This document shows positions 38,901 to 46,720 of a stretch of 64,000 nucleotides of DNA, piece after piece. The notes beneath the pieces were generated by a model. The model was not told the DNA's origin. It saw only the letters and a program-made list of their open reading frames with translations, and made no database searches. The position numbers were made by a program, and so were the translations under genes. The stretch covers positions 5,394,001 to 5,458,000 of the forward strand of contig NZ_CP108095.1 in NCBI RefSeq assembly GCF_036194065.1, given 5' to 3'. This DNA is from Streptomyces sp. NBC_00239. Lineage in GTDB: Bacteria; Actinomycetota; Actinomycetes; Streptomycetales; Streptomycetaceae. Position 1 is the first letter of the stretch, and every line of letters starts with the position of its first letter.

Positions 38901-38939
38901 GGACGTGCCCCCCGCCGGGAATCGGCGGGGGGCACGTCC
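38901..38939 (+). terminator. Hairpin between the two radical-SAM genes
   Basis: A perfect 17-bp stem (38901-38917 with 38923-38939) with a 5-nt loop lies 19 bp after the radical SAM stop, so the DUF2344 gene probably has its own promoter. Confidence 0.8.
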
Positions 38940-39168
38940 ATGTCACACCCCCGGCGCGGTCCGGCGCGCGCACCCCGGTCGGCCGCCCCGGGAACCGGCG
39001 AGGTCACGGGCGCGTACTCTGGGTAGTAAGACAGCCGACGGCGACGCGCCCGCACCCGAGACCTCCCTGCACCGCAGGGGTGAGCCGGAGCAGCGGGCAC
39101 GCCCGGCCGGCCCCACAGACCTCAGGGCGACGCGCGAGCCGCGGAGCCCCGCACAAGGAGAAGAACCA

Positions 39169-39990
39169 CTGGGCAAGCGACAGCCCGAAGGCCCGCCGCC
39201 CGCACCGGCGGTGCAGCGCATCCGACTGCGCTACACCAAGCGCGGCCGCCTCCGGTTCACCAGCCACCGCGACTTCCAGCGCGCGTTCGAGCGGGCCCTG
39301 CGCCGCGCCGAGGTGCCCATGGCGTACTCGGCCGGCTTCACCCCGCACCCCAAGGTGTCGTACGCGAACGCGGCGCCGACCGGCACCGGCTCCGAGGCCG
39401 AGTACCTGGAGATCGCCCTCACCGCGACCCGCGACCCCGAGCAGCTCCGCAAGCTGCTCGACGAGTCGATGCCGGACGGGCTCGACATCATCGACGCCGT
39501 GGAGGCCCACACCTCCGGCCTCGCAGACCGCCTGACCGCCTCGATCTGGGACCTGCGCCTGGACGGCGTCGAACCCGCCGAGGCCGAGCGGGCCACCGCG
39601 GCCTTCCTCGCCGCCGACACCGTCGAGGTCCAGCGGCGCACCAAGAACGGCATGCGGACCTTCGACACCCGCGGCGCTGTAGTGAGCCTCGAGGCACTCG
39701 GTGCCCCGGCTGATAGGCCCGCGGACAGTGCCTGTGCGATACTGCGCCTGGTTGTTCGGCACGTGACACCTGCCGTGCGACCCGACGACGTCCTGTCCGG
39801 TCTCCGAGCTGTGGCCGACCTGGCGCCGCCGGTCCCCGCAGCGGTGACCAGGCTGGCGCAGGGGCTCTTCGACGAGGAGTCCGGCACGGTGACCGACCCG
39901 CTCGCGCCCGACCGCGAGGCTGTCACGGCCGCCCCACCCACGGCCGCCGTAGCCGCCGACGCGAAGGCGTCGGACGGTCCCGCCGCGTAA
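39169..39990 (+). CDS. TIGR03936/DUF2344 radical-SAM-associated protein, apparent CTG start
   Basis: A 273-residue protein with the family opening QRIRLRYTKRGRLRFTSHRD followed by FTPHPKVSYANAAPTG. It is the partner of the radical SAM protein upstream, with which it is fused in other bacteria. No ATG, GTG or TTG is placed correctly at its start. AAGGAG at 39155-39160 is followed eight bases later by CTG (39169), giving LGKRQPEG..., where related proteins begin MGKRQPEG. The nearest alternative, GTG 39210, lacks a ribosome site and would cut the basic N-terminus. The Ala/Asp-rich C-terminal 40 residues are unstructured. Confidence 0.85.
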   Translation: MGKRQPEGPPPAPAVQRIRLRYTKRGRLRFTSHRDFQRAFERALRRAEVPMAYSAGFTPHPKVSYANAAPTGTGSEAEYLEIALTATRDPEQLRKLLDESMPDGLDIIDAVEAHTSGLADRLTASIWDLRLDGVEPAEAERATAAFLAADTVEVQRRTKNGMRTFDTRGAVVSLEALGAPADRPADSACAILRLVVRHVTPAVRPDDVLSGLRAVADLAPPVPAAVTRLAQGLFDEESGTVTDPLAPDREAVTAAPPTAAVAADAKASDGPAA

Positions 39991-40221
39991 GGAACGTCGT
40001 CGTCGCGCAGCCCTGGCACTCGGGAGCCACCTGGGCCGGGCCGCGCACTGACCTGAAGACTTCCGCCAGGCCGTACGGACAACACGTACGGAACCGGCGG
40101 CCATGAACTGAGCTCCCGTGTGGCGAACGCGCCCCGGAGGCCGGCTCCGCGCTCATTACGCGGGGCCGTGCCGGACCGGAAGTCAGCCGCGGCGCCCGGG
40201 AGCGTGACGGGAGAACCCCGC

Positions 40222-43200
40222 ATGCTCAACAACGAACCGATTCACAACGAAGACGACAGCCCCAGCGACACCCTGCCGCCGCGCCGCCGACGCCGTGCGG
40301 CGTCCCGGCCGGCCGGCCCGCCCGGCGGTGCCGTGACCACCGAGTCCGCCGCCGAGGCCGCGCCCGCCGCTGCCGCTCCGGTCGTCGAGGAGGCCGCTGC
40401 GGCCGCCGCCCCGGCCCGTACCCGCCGCCGTGCCACCCGCGCCGCGACCGCGCCGGTCGCCGAGACGCCCGTGGTCGAGGAGGCTCCGGCCGCCGAGGCT
40501 CCCGCCGCCGCGCCCGCCCGCCCCCGCCGCCGTGCGACCCGCGCCACGACCGCCGCGGCCGTCGAGGCCCCGGCCGCCGTCGAGGCGCCCGCCGCCGAGC
40601 CGGTTGCCGCTCCGGTCGTCGAGGAGGCCGCTCCGGCCGCCGCCCCGGCCCGTACCCGCCGCCGTGCCACCCGCGCCACCACCGCGCCCGCCGCCGAGGC
40701 CGCCCCGGTCGTGACCGAGGCGCCCGCCGCCGAGCCGGTCGCCGCGCCCGTCGAGGAGGCCGCTCCGGCCGCCGCCCCGGCCCGTACCCGCCGTCGCGCC
40801 ACCCGCGCCGCGGCCGCTCCGGTCGCCGAGGCCGCCGCCGTGGCCGAGGCGCCCGCCGCCGAGCCGGTCGCCGCGCCCGTCGAGGAGGCCGCTCCGGCCG
40901 CCGCCCCGGCCCGTGGCCGCCGCCGTGCCACCCGCGCCGCCGCCGCTCCGGCCGCCGAGGCCGCCGCCGTCGAGGAGGCGCCCGCCGCTGCCGCGGAGCC
41001 GGTCGCTGCGCCCGCCACGGTCACCGTCGCCGACGCCGTCGACTCGCCGAAGGGCCGCGGCCGCCGTCGCGCCACCCGCGGCACCGCAGCCGCCGCACCG
41101 CAGCCGGCCGCCGAGGCCCCCAAGGCCGGCCGGGCCGAGACCGAGGCGCCCGCGCGCGGCCGCCGCCGTCCGGCCGTCGCCATGTTCCAGGCCCCGGTCT
41201 TCACCGAGCCGATGTTCCAGACCCCGATGACCGCCGCCGCGGCGCTCGCCGAGGAAGCGGAGGTCGAGGAGGAAGAGGAGACGGAGGCAGAGGCCGTCGT
41301 CGCCCCCGCCCCGCAGCCCGCCGCCCGCCGTCGCCGCCGTCGCGGCGCCGCCGCCGAGCCCGAGCCGGCTGCCGAGCCGGTCGCCGAGCCCGTCGCCGCC
41401 GCGCCCGCCCCGGTCGTCGCCGAGGACGTCGCGGTCGAGGCCGAGGAGCCCGAGACCGACGAGGCCGAGGCCGAGCTGGACGAGACCGACGAGTCGGGCG
41501 ACCGCCCGGCCCGCCGTCGCCGCCGCGGTGGCCGTCGCCGTCGCCGCGGCGAGTCCGCCGACCTGGACGAGTCCGCCGAGGACGAGTCCGAGGAAGAGGA
41601 CGAGGCCGCCGAGGAAGAGGCGGACGAGGAGTCCGAGGACTCCGGCGCGCTCGGTTCCAGCTCCAGCCGCCGTCGTCGCCGCCGTCGTCGCCGTTCCGGT
41701 GACGCCTCCGCCGACGCCGAGGCCGGCGACGAGGACGGCGTCCGTACGGTCGTCAAGGTCCGCGAGCCCCGCCCGGCCCGTGAGCGTGCCGAGGCCGGCA
41801 CCGGCGCCGACGAGGTGCAGTCCATCAAGGGCTCCACCCGCCTGGAGGCCAAGAAGCAGCGCCGCCGCGAGGGCCGCGAGCAGGGCCGCCGCCGCGTCCC
41901 GATCATCACGGAGGCCGAGTTCCTGGCCCGCCGCGAGGCCGTCGAGCGCGTGATGGTCGTCCGCCAGAACGGCGAGCGCACCCAGATCGGCGTCCTCGAG
42001 GACAACGTGCTCGTCGAGCACTACGTCAACAAGGAGCAGGCCACCTCGTACGTCGGCAACGTCTACCTGGGCAAGGTCCAGAACGTGCTGCCGTCGATGG
42101 AGGCCGCCTTCATCGACATCGGCAAGGGCCGCAACGCCGTCCTGTACGCCGGTGAGGTCAACTTCGAGGCGCTCGGCATGGCCAACGGGCCGCGCCGCAT
42201 CGAGTCCGCCCTCAAGTCCGGCCAGTCGGTCCTCGTGCAGGTCACCAAGGACCCGATCGGCCACAAGGGCGCCCGCCTGACCAGCCAGGTCTCGCTGCCC
42301 GGCCGCTACCTGGTCTACGTGCCCGAGGGCTCGATGACCGGCATCAGCCGCAAGCTGCCCGACACCGAGCGCGCGCGCCTGAAGACCATCCTCAAGAAGA
42401 TCGTCCCCGAGGACGCGGGCGTCATCGTGCGCACCGCCGCCGAGGGCGCGAGCGAGGACGAGCTGCGCCGCGACGTCGAGCGCCTGCAGGCCCAGTGGGA
42501 AGACATCCAGAAGAAGTCGAAGATGATCACGACCTCTTCGCCGAGCCTTCTGTACGGCGAGCCGGACATGACCGTCCGCGTCGTCCGCGACATCTTCAAC
42601 GAGGACTTCTCGAAGGTCATCGTCAGCGGTGACGAGGCGTGGAGCACCATCCACGGCTACGTCTCGCACGTCGCCCCGGACCTGGCGGACCGCCTGACGC
42701 GGTGGACCTCCGAGGTCGACGTCTTCGCGACGTACCGGATCGACGAGCAGCTCGCCAAGGCGCTCGACCGCAAGGTGTGGCTGCCCTCGGGCGGCTCGCT
42801 TGTGATCGACAAGACCGAGGCGATGATCGTCATCGACGTCAACACCGGCAAGTTCACCGGTCAGGGCGGCAACCTCGAAGAGACCGTCACCAGGAACAAC
42901 CTGGAGGCGGCCGAGGAGATCGTGCGCCAGCTGCGGCTGCGCGACCTGGGCGGCATCGTCGTCATCGACTTCATCGACATGGTCCTGGAGTCCAACCGCG
43001 ACCTGGTCCTGCGGCGCATGCTGGAGTGCCTGGGCCGCGACCGTACGAAGCACCAGGTCGCCGAGGTCACCTCGCTGGGCCTGGTCCAGATGACCCGCAA
43101 GCGGGTGGGCCAGGGTCTGCTGGAGTCCTTCTCCGAGACCTGCGTCCACTGCAACGGCCGCGGTGTCATCGTGCACATGGAGCAGCCGACCGCCATCGGC

Positions 43201-44274
43201 GGTGGCGGCAACGGCGCCGGCAAGCGCGCGAAGAAGCGCCGCGGTGGCGCCTCCGAGCACGAGCACGACCACGACCTGGTGACGGGCATCGAGGCGGACG
43301 TCGTCGAGACCGAGTCCGAGGCCGAGGTCGCGGCGGAGGTCGCCGCGCCGATCGCGCTGCCCGAGCCGGACTTCGTCCCCGACGAGGAGCTGTACAGCAG
43401 CGCCGCCGAGGCCGAGGCCGCCGCGGGCATGGGCGGCGGACGCCGCTCCCGTCGTCGGGCGACCCGCAAGGCGACCGCCCCGGCGGGTGCGCCGCGCGGT
43501 GCGGCCGCTCAGGCCGCCCCGGTGGCCGAGCCGGAGCCGGTCGTCGTGGCCGAGTCCGAGCCGGTCTTCGAGCCTGTGGACACGGTCCTGGAGCCGGCCC
43601 CCGCGGTCGTCGCCGAGGCCGAGCCCGTGAGCGCGCCCGAGGTCGAGGAGGCCGCGCCGAAGGGCCGTACGCGCCGTCGTGCGACCCGTAAGGCCACCGC
43701 CCCGGCGGGTGCCCCGAAGCAGGCCGGGACCGAGGCTGCCGTACCGGCCGCCGAGGCCGTCCCGGTGGTCGCCGAGCCCGAGCCGGTCGTCGTGGCCGAG
43801 CCGGAGCCGGTCGTCGAGGCCGTCGTCGAGCAGCCCGTCGAGCCGGAGCCGGTCGTCGAGCCGGAGCCGGCCGTGGCGGCCGCCCCGGCGCGGACCCGCC
43901 GCCGTGCCACCCGCAAGGCCACCGCGCCCGCCGGTTCCCCGGCCGGCGCCGAGGCCGCCGCGGTCCTGGTCGTCGCCGCCCCGGCGGCTGCCGAGCCGGT
44001 CGCGGAGCCCGTGGCCGAGCCGGTCGCCGAGCAGGCCGAGGAAGCCGTCGAGGAGGCCCCCGCGGCCAAGAAGACGGCGCGCAAGGCCCCGGCCAAGAAG
44101 GCGCCCGCGAAGAAGGCCCCGGCGAAGAAGGCCGCTGCCGCCAAGACGACGACGGCCAAGAAGGCCGTCGCCAAGAAGACGGTGGCCAAGAAGACCACGG
44201 CCAAGAAGGCGACGAAGAAGACCGCTGCGGCGGAGCAGACGCTCCCGTCCGTCTCGGCCTCCACCGACGCCTGA
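40222..44274 (+). CDS. rne: Ribonuclease E/G family endoribonuclease with long repetitive extensions
   Basis: Processes rRNA and degrades mRNA. The 1350-residue protein has its catalytic core in the middle. An S1 RNA-binding region starts near residue 600. The Mg-binding aspartates are Asp872 (IDVNTGKF) and Asp916 (VIDFIDM), and the zinc link is Cys974-x-x-Cys977 (CVHCNGRG). The first 550 residues are Ala/Pro/Glu/Arg repeats with six RRRATR modules, then acidic blocks. The C-terminal 330 residues hold three more RRRATRKATAPAG modules and a Lys/Ala tail (AKKAPAKKAPAKK) like histone H1. Streptomyces RNase E/G is known to carry its scaffold parts on both sides of the core. ATG 40222 follows GGGAGA. 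Confidence 0.96.
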   Translation: MLNNEPIHNEDDSPSDTLPPRRRRRAASRPAGPPGGAVTTESAAEAAPAAAAPVVEEAAAAAAPARTRRRATRAATAPVAETPVVEEAPAAEAPAAAPARPRRRATRATTAAAVEAPAAVEAPAAEPVAAPVVEEAAPAAAPARTRRRATRATTAPAAEAAPVVTEAPAAEPVAAPVEEAAPAAAPARTRRRATRAAAAPVAEAAAVAEAPAAEPVAAPVEEAAPAAAPARGRRRATRAAAAPAAEAAAVEEAPAAAAEPVAAPATVTVADAVDSPKGRGRRRATRGTAAAAPQPAAEAPKAGRAETEAPARGRRRPAVAMFQAPVFTEPMFQTPMTAAAALAEEAEVEEEEETEAEAVVAPAPQPAARRRRRRGAAAEPEPAAEPVAEPVAAAPAPVVAEDVAVEAEEPETDEAEAELDETDESGDRPARRRRRGGRRRRRGESADLDESAEDESEEEDEAAEEEADEESEDSGALGSSSSRRRRRRRRRSGDASADAEAGDEDGVRTVVKVREPRPARERAEAGTGADEVQSIKGSTRLEAKKQRRREGREQGRRRVPIITEAEFLARREAVERVMVVRQNGERTQIGVLEDNVLVEHYVNKEQATSYVGNVYLGKVQNVLPSMEAAFIDIGKGRNAVLYAGEVNFEALGMANGPRRIESALKSGQSVLVQVTKDPIGHKGARLTSQVSLPGRYLVYVPEGSMTGISRKLPDTERARLKTILKKIVPEDAGVIVRTAAEGASEDELRRDVERLQAQWEDIQKKSKMITTSSPSLLYGEPDMTVRVVRDIFNEDFSKVIVSGDEAWSTIHGYVSHVAPDLADRLTRWTSEVDVFATYRIDEQLAKALDRKVWLPSGGSLVIDKTEAMIVIDVNTGKFTGQGGNLEETVTRNNLEAAEEIVRQLRLRDLGGIVVIDFIDMVLESNRDLVLRRMLECLGRDRTKHQVAEVTSLGLVQMTRKRVGQGLLESFSETCVHCNGRGVIVHMEQPTAIGGGGNGAGKRAKKRRGGASEHEHDHDLVTGIEADVVETESEAEVAAEVAAPIALPEPDFVPDEELYSSAAEAEAAAGMGGGRRSRRRATRKATAPAGAPRGAAAQAAPVAEPEPVVVAESEPVFEPVDTVLEPAPAVVAEAEPVSAPEVEEAAPKGRTRRRATRKATAPAGAPKQAGTEAAVPAAEAVPVVAEPEPVVVAEPEPVVEAVVEQPVEPEPVVEPEPAVAAAPARTRRRATRKATAPAGSPAGAEAAAVLVVAAPAAAEPVAEPVAEPVAEQAEEAVEEAPAAKKTARKAPAKKAPAKKAPAKKAAAAKTTTAKKAVAKKTVAKKTTAKKATKKTAAAEQTLPSVSASTDA

Positions 44275-44298
44275 CCAAGCCGTAGCAGTAAGGGGTTC

Positions 44299-44330
44299 GG
44301 GGCCCGGTTTGACCTCTCAAACCGGGCCCC
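44299..44330 (+). terminator. Terminator after rne
   Basis: A perfect 14-bp stem (44299-44312 with 44317-44330) with a CCTC loop lies 24 bp after the rne stop. Confidence 0.85.
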
Positions 44331-44479
44331 GTAACCTTGACCGTCGGCGTGTCTTAGTGCACGCCAGCTCCTGAGCACCTCACCTCCCGGGCTTCACGGC
44401 CTCGGGGGAGGCCGCCCGCGTTCCGGCGGGGTCGGCTGGCTTCAGGGGTTCCCGATTTCGAGCGAGAAGAGAGATCCGC
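44331..44479 (+). promoter_or_regulatory. rplU leader region
   Basis: This 149-bp interval contains an AT-richer start (GTAACCTTGACC) that could be promoter sequence and two potential hairpins near 44398-44416 and 44420-44440 before the ribosome site GAGAAGAGAG. Ribosomal protein operons often have autoregulatory leaders, so a structured L21 leader is possible; no consensus was recognised. Confidence 0.35.
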
Positions 44480-44800
44480 GTGTACGCCATCGTGCGCAGC
44501 GGTGGCCGTCAGCACAAGGTTGCTGTCGGTGACATCGTTGAGGTTGACAAGATTTCCACTGCCAAGGTTGGCGACACGGTCGAGCTCTCGACCCTGCTCG
44601 TTGTCGATGGCGACGCCGTGACCAGCGACCCGTGGGTCCTGGCCGGTATCAAGGTCACGGCCGAGATTGTGGACCACCACAAGGGCGCCAAGATCGACAT
44701 CCTGCGCTACAAGAACAAGACCGGCTACCGCCGTCGCCAGGGTCACCGCCAGCAGTACACGGCGATCAAGGTCACCGGTATCCCCGCGGCTGCGAAGTAA
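44480..44800 (+). CDS. rplU: 50S ribosomal protein L21
   Basis: A 106-residue large-subunit protein that binds 23S rRNA. Family landmarks are [18 protein letters not shown] at the start and [19 protein letters not shown] near the end. The GTG start follows GAGAAGAGAG. It forms the conserved pair rplU-rpmA (13-bp gap) upstream of obg, seen in most bacteria. Codon usage is visibly biased to preferred codons, as for highly expressed genes. Confidence 0.98.
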   Translation: MYAIVRSGGRQHKVAVGDIVEVDKISTAKVGDTVELSTLLVVDGDAVTSDPWVLAGIKVTAEIVDHHKGAKIDILRYKNKTGYRRRQGHRQQYTAIKVTGIPAAAK

Positions 44801-44813
44801 GAGGGACTGAGAC

Positions 44814-45068
44814 ATGGCACACAAGAAGGGCGCATCGTCCACCCGGAACGGGCGCGACTCCAATGCCCAGCGGCTCGGCGTGAAGCGCTTCGGCGGTCAG
44901 GTCGTTTCCGCTGGTGAGATCCTCGTCCGCCAGCGTGGCACGCACTTCCACCCGGGCGCTGGTGTCGGTCGCGGTGGCGACGACACCCTGTTCGCCCTGC
45001 TCCCCGGCGCCGTGCAGTTCGGCACGCACCGTGGGCGCAAGGTCGTGAACATCGTTCCGGCCGCCTGA
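44814..45068 (+). CDS. rpmA: 50S ribosomal protein L27
   Basis: An 84-residue ribosomal protein whose N-terminus reaches the peptidyl-transferase centre. It begins [20 protein letters not shown], so it has no cleavable leader of the kind found in Firmicutes, and contains the signature [22 protein letters not shown]. It is translated from the rplU mRNA after 13 bases. A large hairpin follows it. Confidence 0.98.
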   Translation: MAHKKGASSTRNGRDSNAQRLGVKRFGGQVVSAGEILVRQRGTHFHPGAGVGRGGDDTLFALLPGAVQFGTHRGRKVVNIVPAA

Positions 45069-45102
45069 TCCAGCTTCTGCTGATCAAGCGTTCTTAACGT
45101 AC

Positions 45103-45157
45103 CGAGGGCGGATCTCCGTCTTTCCGGCTCAGCCGGGAAGACCGGTCCGCCCTCGGC
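45103..45157 (+). terminator. Terminator after rpmA
   Basis: An outer 11-bp stem (45103-45113 with 45147-45157) encloses a second stem-loop near 45122-45140. It separates rplU-rpmA from obg. Confidence 0.75.
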
Positions 45158-45182
45158 GCGTTTACCCACCGAGACGTTTAAT

Positions 45183-45196
45183 GGGCACTAGTGCCC
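45183..45196. promoter_or_regulatory. 14-bp perfect palindrome upstream of obg
   Basis: GGGCACTAGTGCCC is a perfect palindrome 32 bp before the obg start, after the rpmA terminator. Its symmetry suggests a dimeric repressor site; no regulator is identified. Confidence 0.4.
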
Positions 45197-45228
45197 GGAT
45201 TCATCCCGTAATTTCTGGAGGCAACACC

Positions 45229-46674
45229 ATGACCACCTTCGTGGACCGCGTCGAGCTGCATGTCGCCGCGGGTAACGGGGGCCACGGCTGCGCCTCCGTT
45301 CACCGGGAGAAGTTCAAGCCCCTCGGCGGACCCGACGGCGGCAACGGCGGCCGTGGCGGCAACGTCATCCTCGTGGTGGAGCAGGCGGTCACCACGCTGC
45401 TCGACTACCACCACAGCCCGCACCGCAAGGCCACCAACGGCAAGCCCGGCGCCGGCGACAACCGCTCCGGCAAGGACGGCGAGGACCTCGTCCTGCCCGT
45501 GCCGGACGGCACCGTCGTCCTCGACAAGGAGGGCAACGTCCTCGCCGACCTGGTCGGCCAGGGCACCACGTACGTCGCGGCCGAGGGCGGCCGTGGCGGC
45601 CTGGGCAACGCGGCCCTGTCGTCCGCCCGCCGCAAGGCCCCCGGCTTCGCGCTCCTCGGCGTCCCCGGCGACTCCGGCGACGTGGTCCTGGAGCTCAAGA
45701 CCGTCGCCGACGTGGCGCTGGTCGGCTTCCCGAGCGCCGGCAAGTCCTCGCTGATCTCGGTGCTCTCCGCGGCCAAGCCGAAGATCGCGGACTACCCCTT
45801 CACCACCCTCGTCCCGAACCTGGGCGTGGTCACCGCCGGCTCCACCGTCTACACCATCGCCGACGTCCCGGGTCTGATCCCGGGCGCCAGCCAGGGCAAG
45901 GGCCTGGGCCTGGAGTTCCTGCGGCACGTCGAGCGCTGCTCGGTGCTCGTGCACGTGCTGGACACGGCGACCCTGGAGTCGGACCGCGACCCGGTCTCCG
46001 ACCTCGACGTCATCGAGGAGGAGCTCAAGCTGTACGGCGGCGGCCTGGAGAAGCGCCCGCGGCTCGTCGTCCTGAACAAGGTCGACATCCCCGACGGCCA
46101 GGACCTGGCGGACATGATCCGTCCGGAGCTGGAGGCGCGCGGCTACAAGGTCTTCGAGGTCTCCGCGGTCGCCCGCACCGGCCTCAAGGAGCTGTCCTTC
46201 GCGCTGGCCGACATCGTCGGCAAGGCGCGCGCCCGCAAGCCCAAGGCCGAGGCCACCCGTATCGTCATCCGGCCCAAGGCCGTCGACGACAGCGGCTTCA
46301 CCGTCGTCTACGACGAGGCGGAGGGCGTGTACCGCGTGCGCGGCGAGAAGCCGGAGCGCTGGGTGCGCCAGACGGACTTCAACAACGACGAGGCCGTGGG
46401 CTACCTGGCCGACCGCCTCAACCGACTGGGCGTCGAGACCGCACTGATGAAGGCCGGTGCCCGTGCGGGTGACGGCGTCGCCATCGGCTCGGAGGAGAAC
46501 GCGGTCGTGTTCGACTGGGAGCCGACCGTGATGGCCGGAGCCGAGATGCTCGGCCGCCGCGGCGAGGACCACCGCCTGGACGCCCCGCGTCCGGCGACCC
46601 AGCGCCGCAAGGAGAAGGAGGCTCAGCGGAGCGACTCCGCGGAGCAGGAGTACGACGAGTTCCGTCCCTTCTGA
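45229..46674 (+). CDS. obg: GTPase Obg
   Basis: Essential ribosome-associated GTPase; in Streptomyces, Obg also influences the onset of aerial growth. The 481-residue protein has the glycine-rich OBG fold (1-160, [14 protein letters not shown]), a G domain with P-loop GFPSAGKSS at 166-174, [10 protein letters not shown] (G3) and NKVDIPDG (G4), and an OCT domain (about 335-425). A charged tail follows. ATG 45229 follows TGGAGG. It is separated from rpmA by a terminator and a palindrome and so is likely regulated on its own. Confidence 0.97.
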   Translation: MTTFVDRVELHVAAGNGGHGCASVHREKFKPLGGPDGGNGGRGGNVILVVEQAVTTLLDYHHSPHRKATNGKPGAGDNRSGKDGEDLVLPVPDGTVVLDKEGNVLADLVGQGTTYVAAEGGRGGLGNAALSSARRKAPGFALLGVPGDSGDVVLELKTVADVALVGFPSAGKSSLISVLSAAKPKIADYPFTTLVPNLGVVTAGSTVYTIADVPGLIPGASQGKGLGLEFLRHVERCSVLVHVLDTATLESDRDPVSDLDVIEEELKLYGGGLEKRPRLVVLNKVDIPDGQDLADMIRPELEARGYKVFEVSAVARTGLKELSFALADIVGKARARKPKAEATRIVIRPKAVDDSGFTVVYDEAEGVYRVRGEKPERWVRQTDFNNDEAVGYLADRLNRLGVETALMKAGARAGDGVAIGSEENAVVFDWEPTVMAGAEMLGRRGEDHRLDAPRPATQRRKEKEAQRSDSAEQEYDEFRPF

Positions 46675-46708
46675 CCCCTGTGTTGAAGGAGCCTTTACGC
46701 CGCTCCCG

Positions 46709-46714
46709 TAGGAT
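46709..46714 (+). promoter_or_regulatory. -10 box giving a leaderless GT2 mRNA
   Basis: TAGGAT occupies -12 to -7 relative to the GTG at 46721; no ribosome site precedes it. Confidence 0.6.
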
Positions 46715-46720
46715 CCCCGG

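Noticed and set aside
38905..39168. Upstream extension of the DUF2344 protein to 38905
   Set aside because: It would begin inside the terminator hairpin of the previous gene and adds 88 low-complexity residues absent from relatives.
40183..43272. Long antisense open frame opposite rne
   Set aside because: It results from the repetitive high-GC codons of rne; no ribosome site or family similarity.
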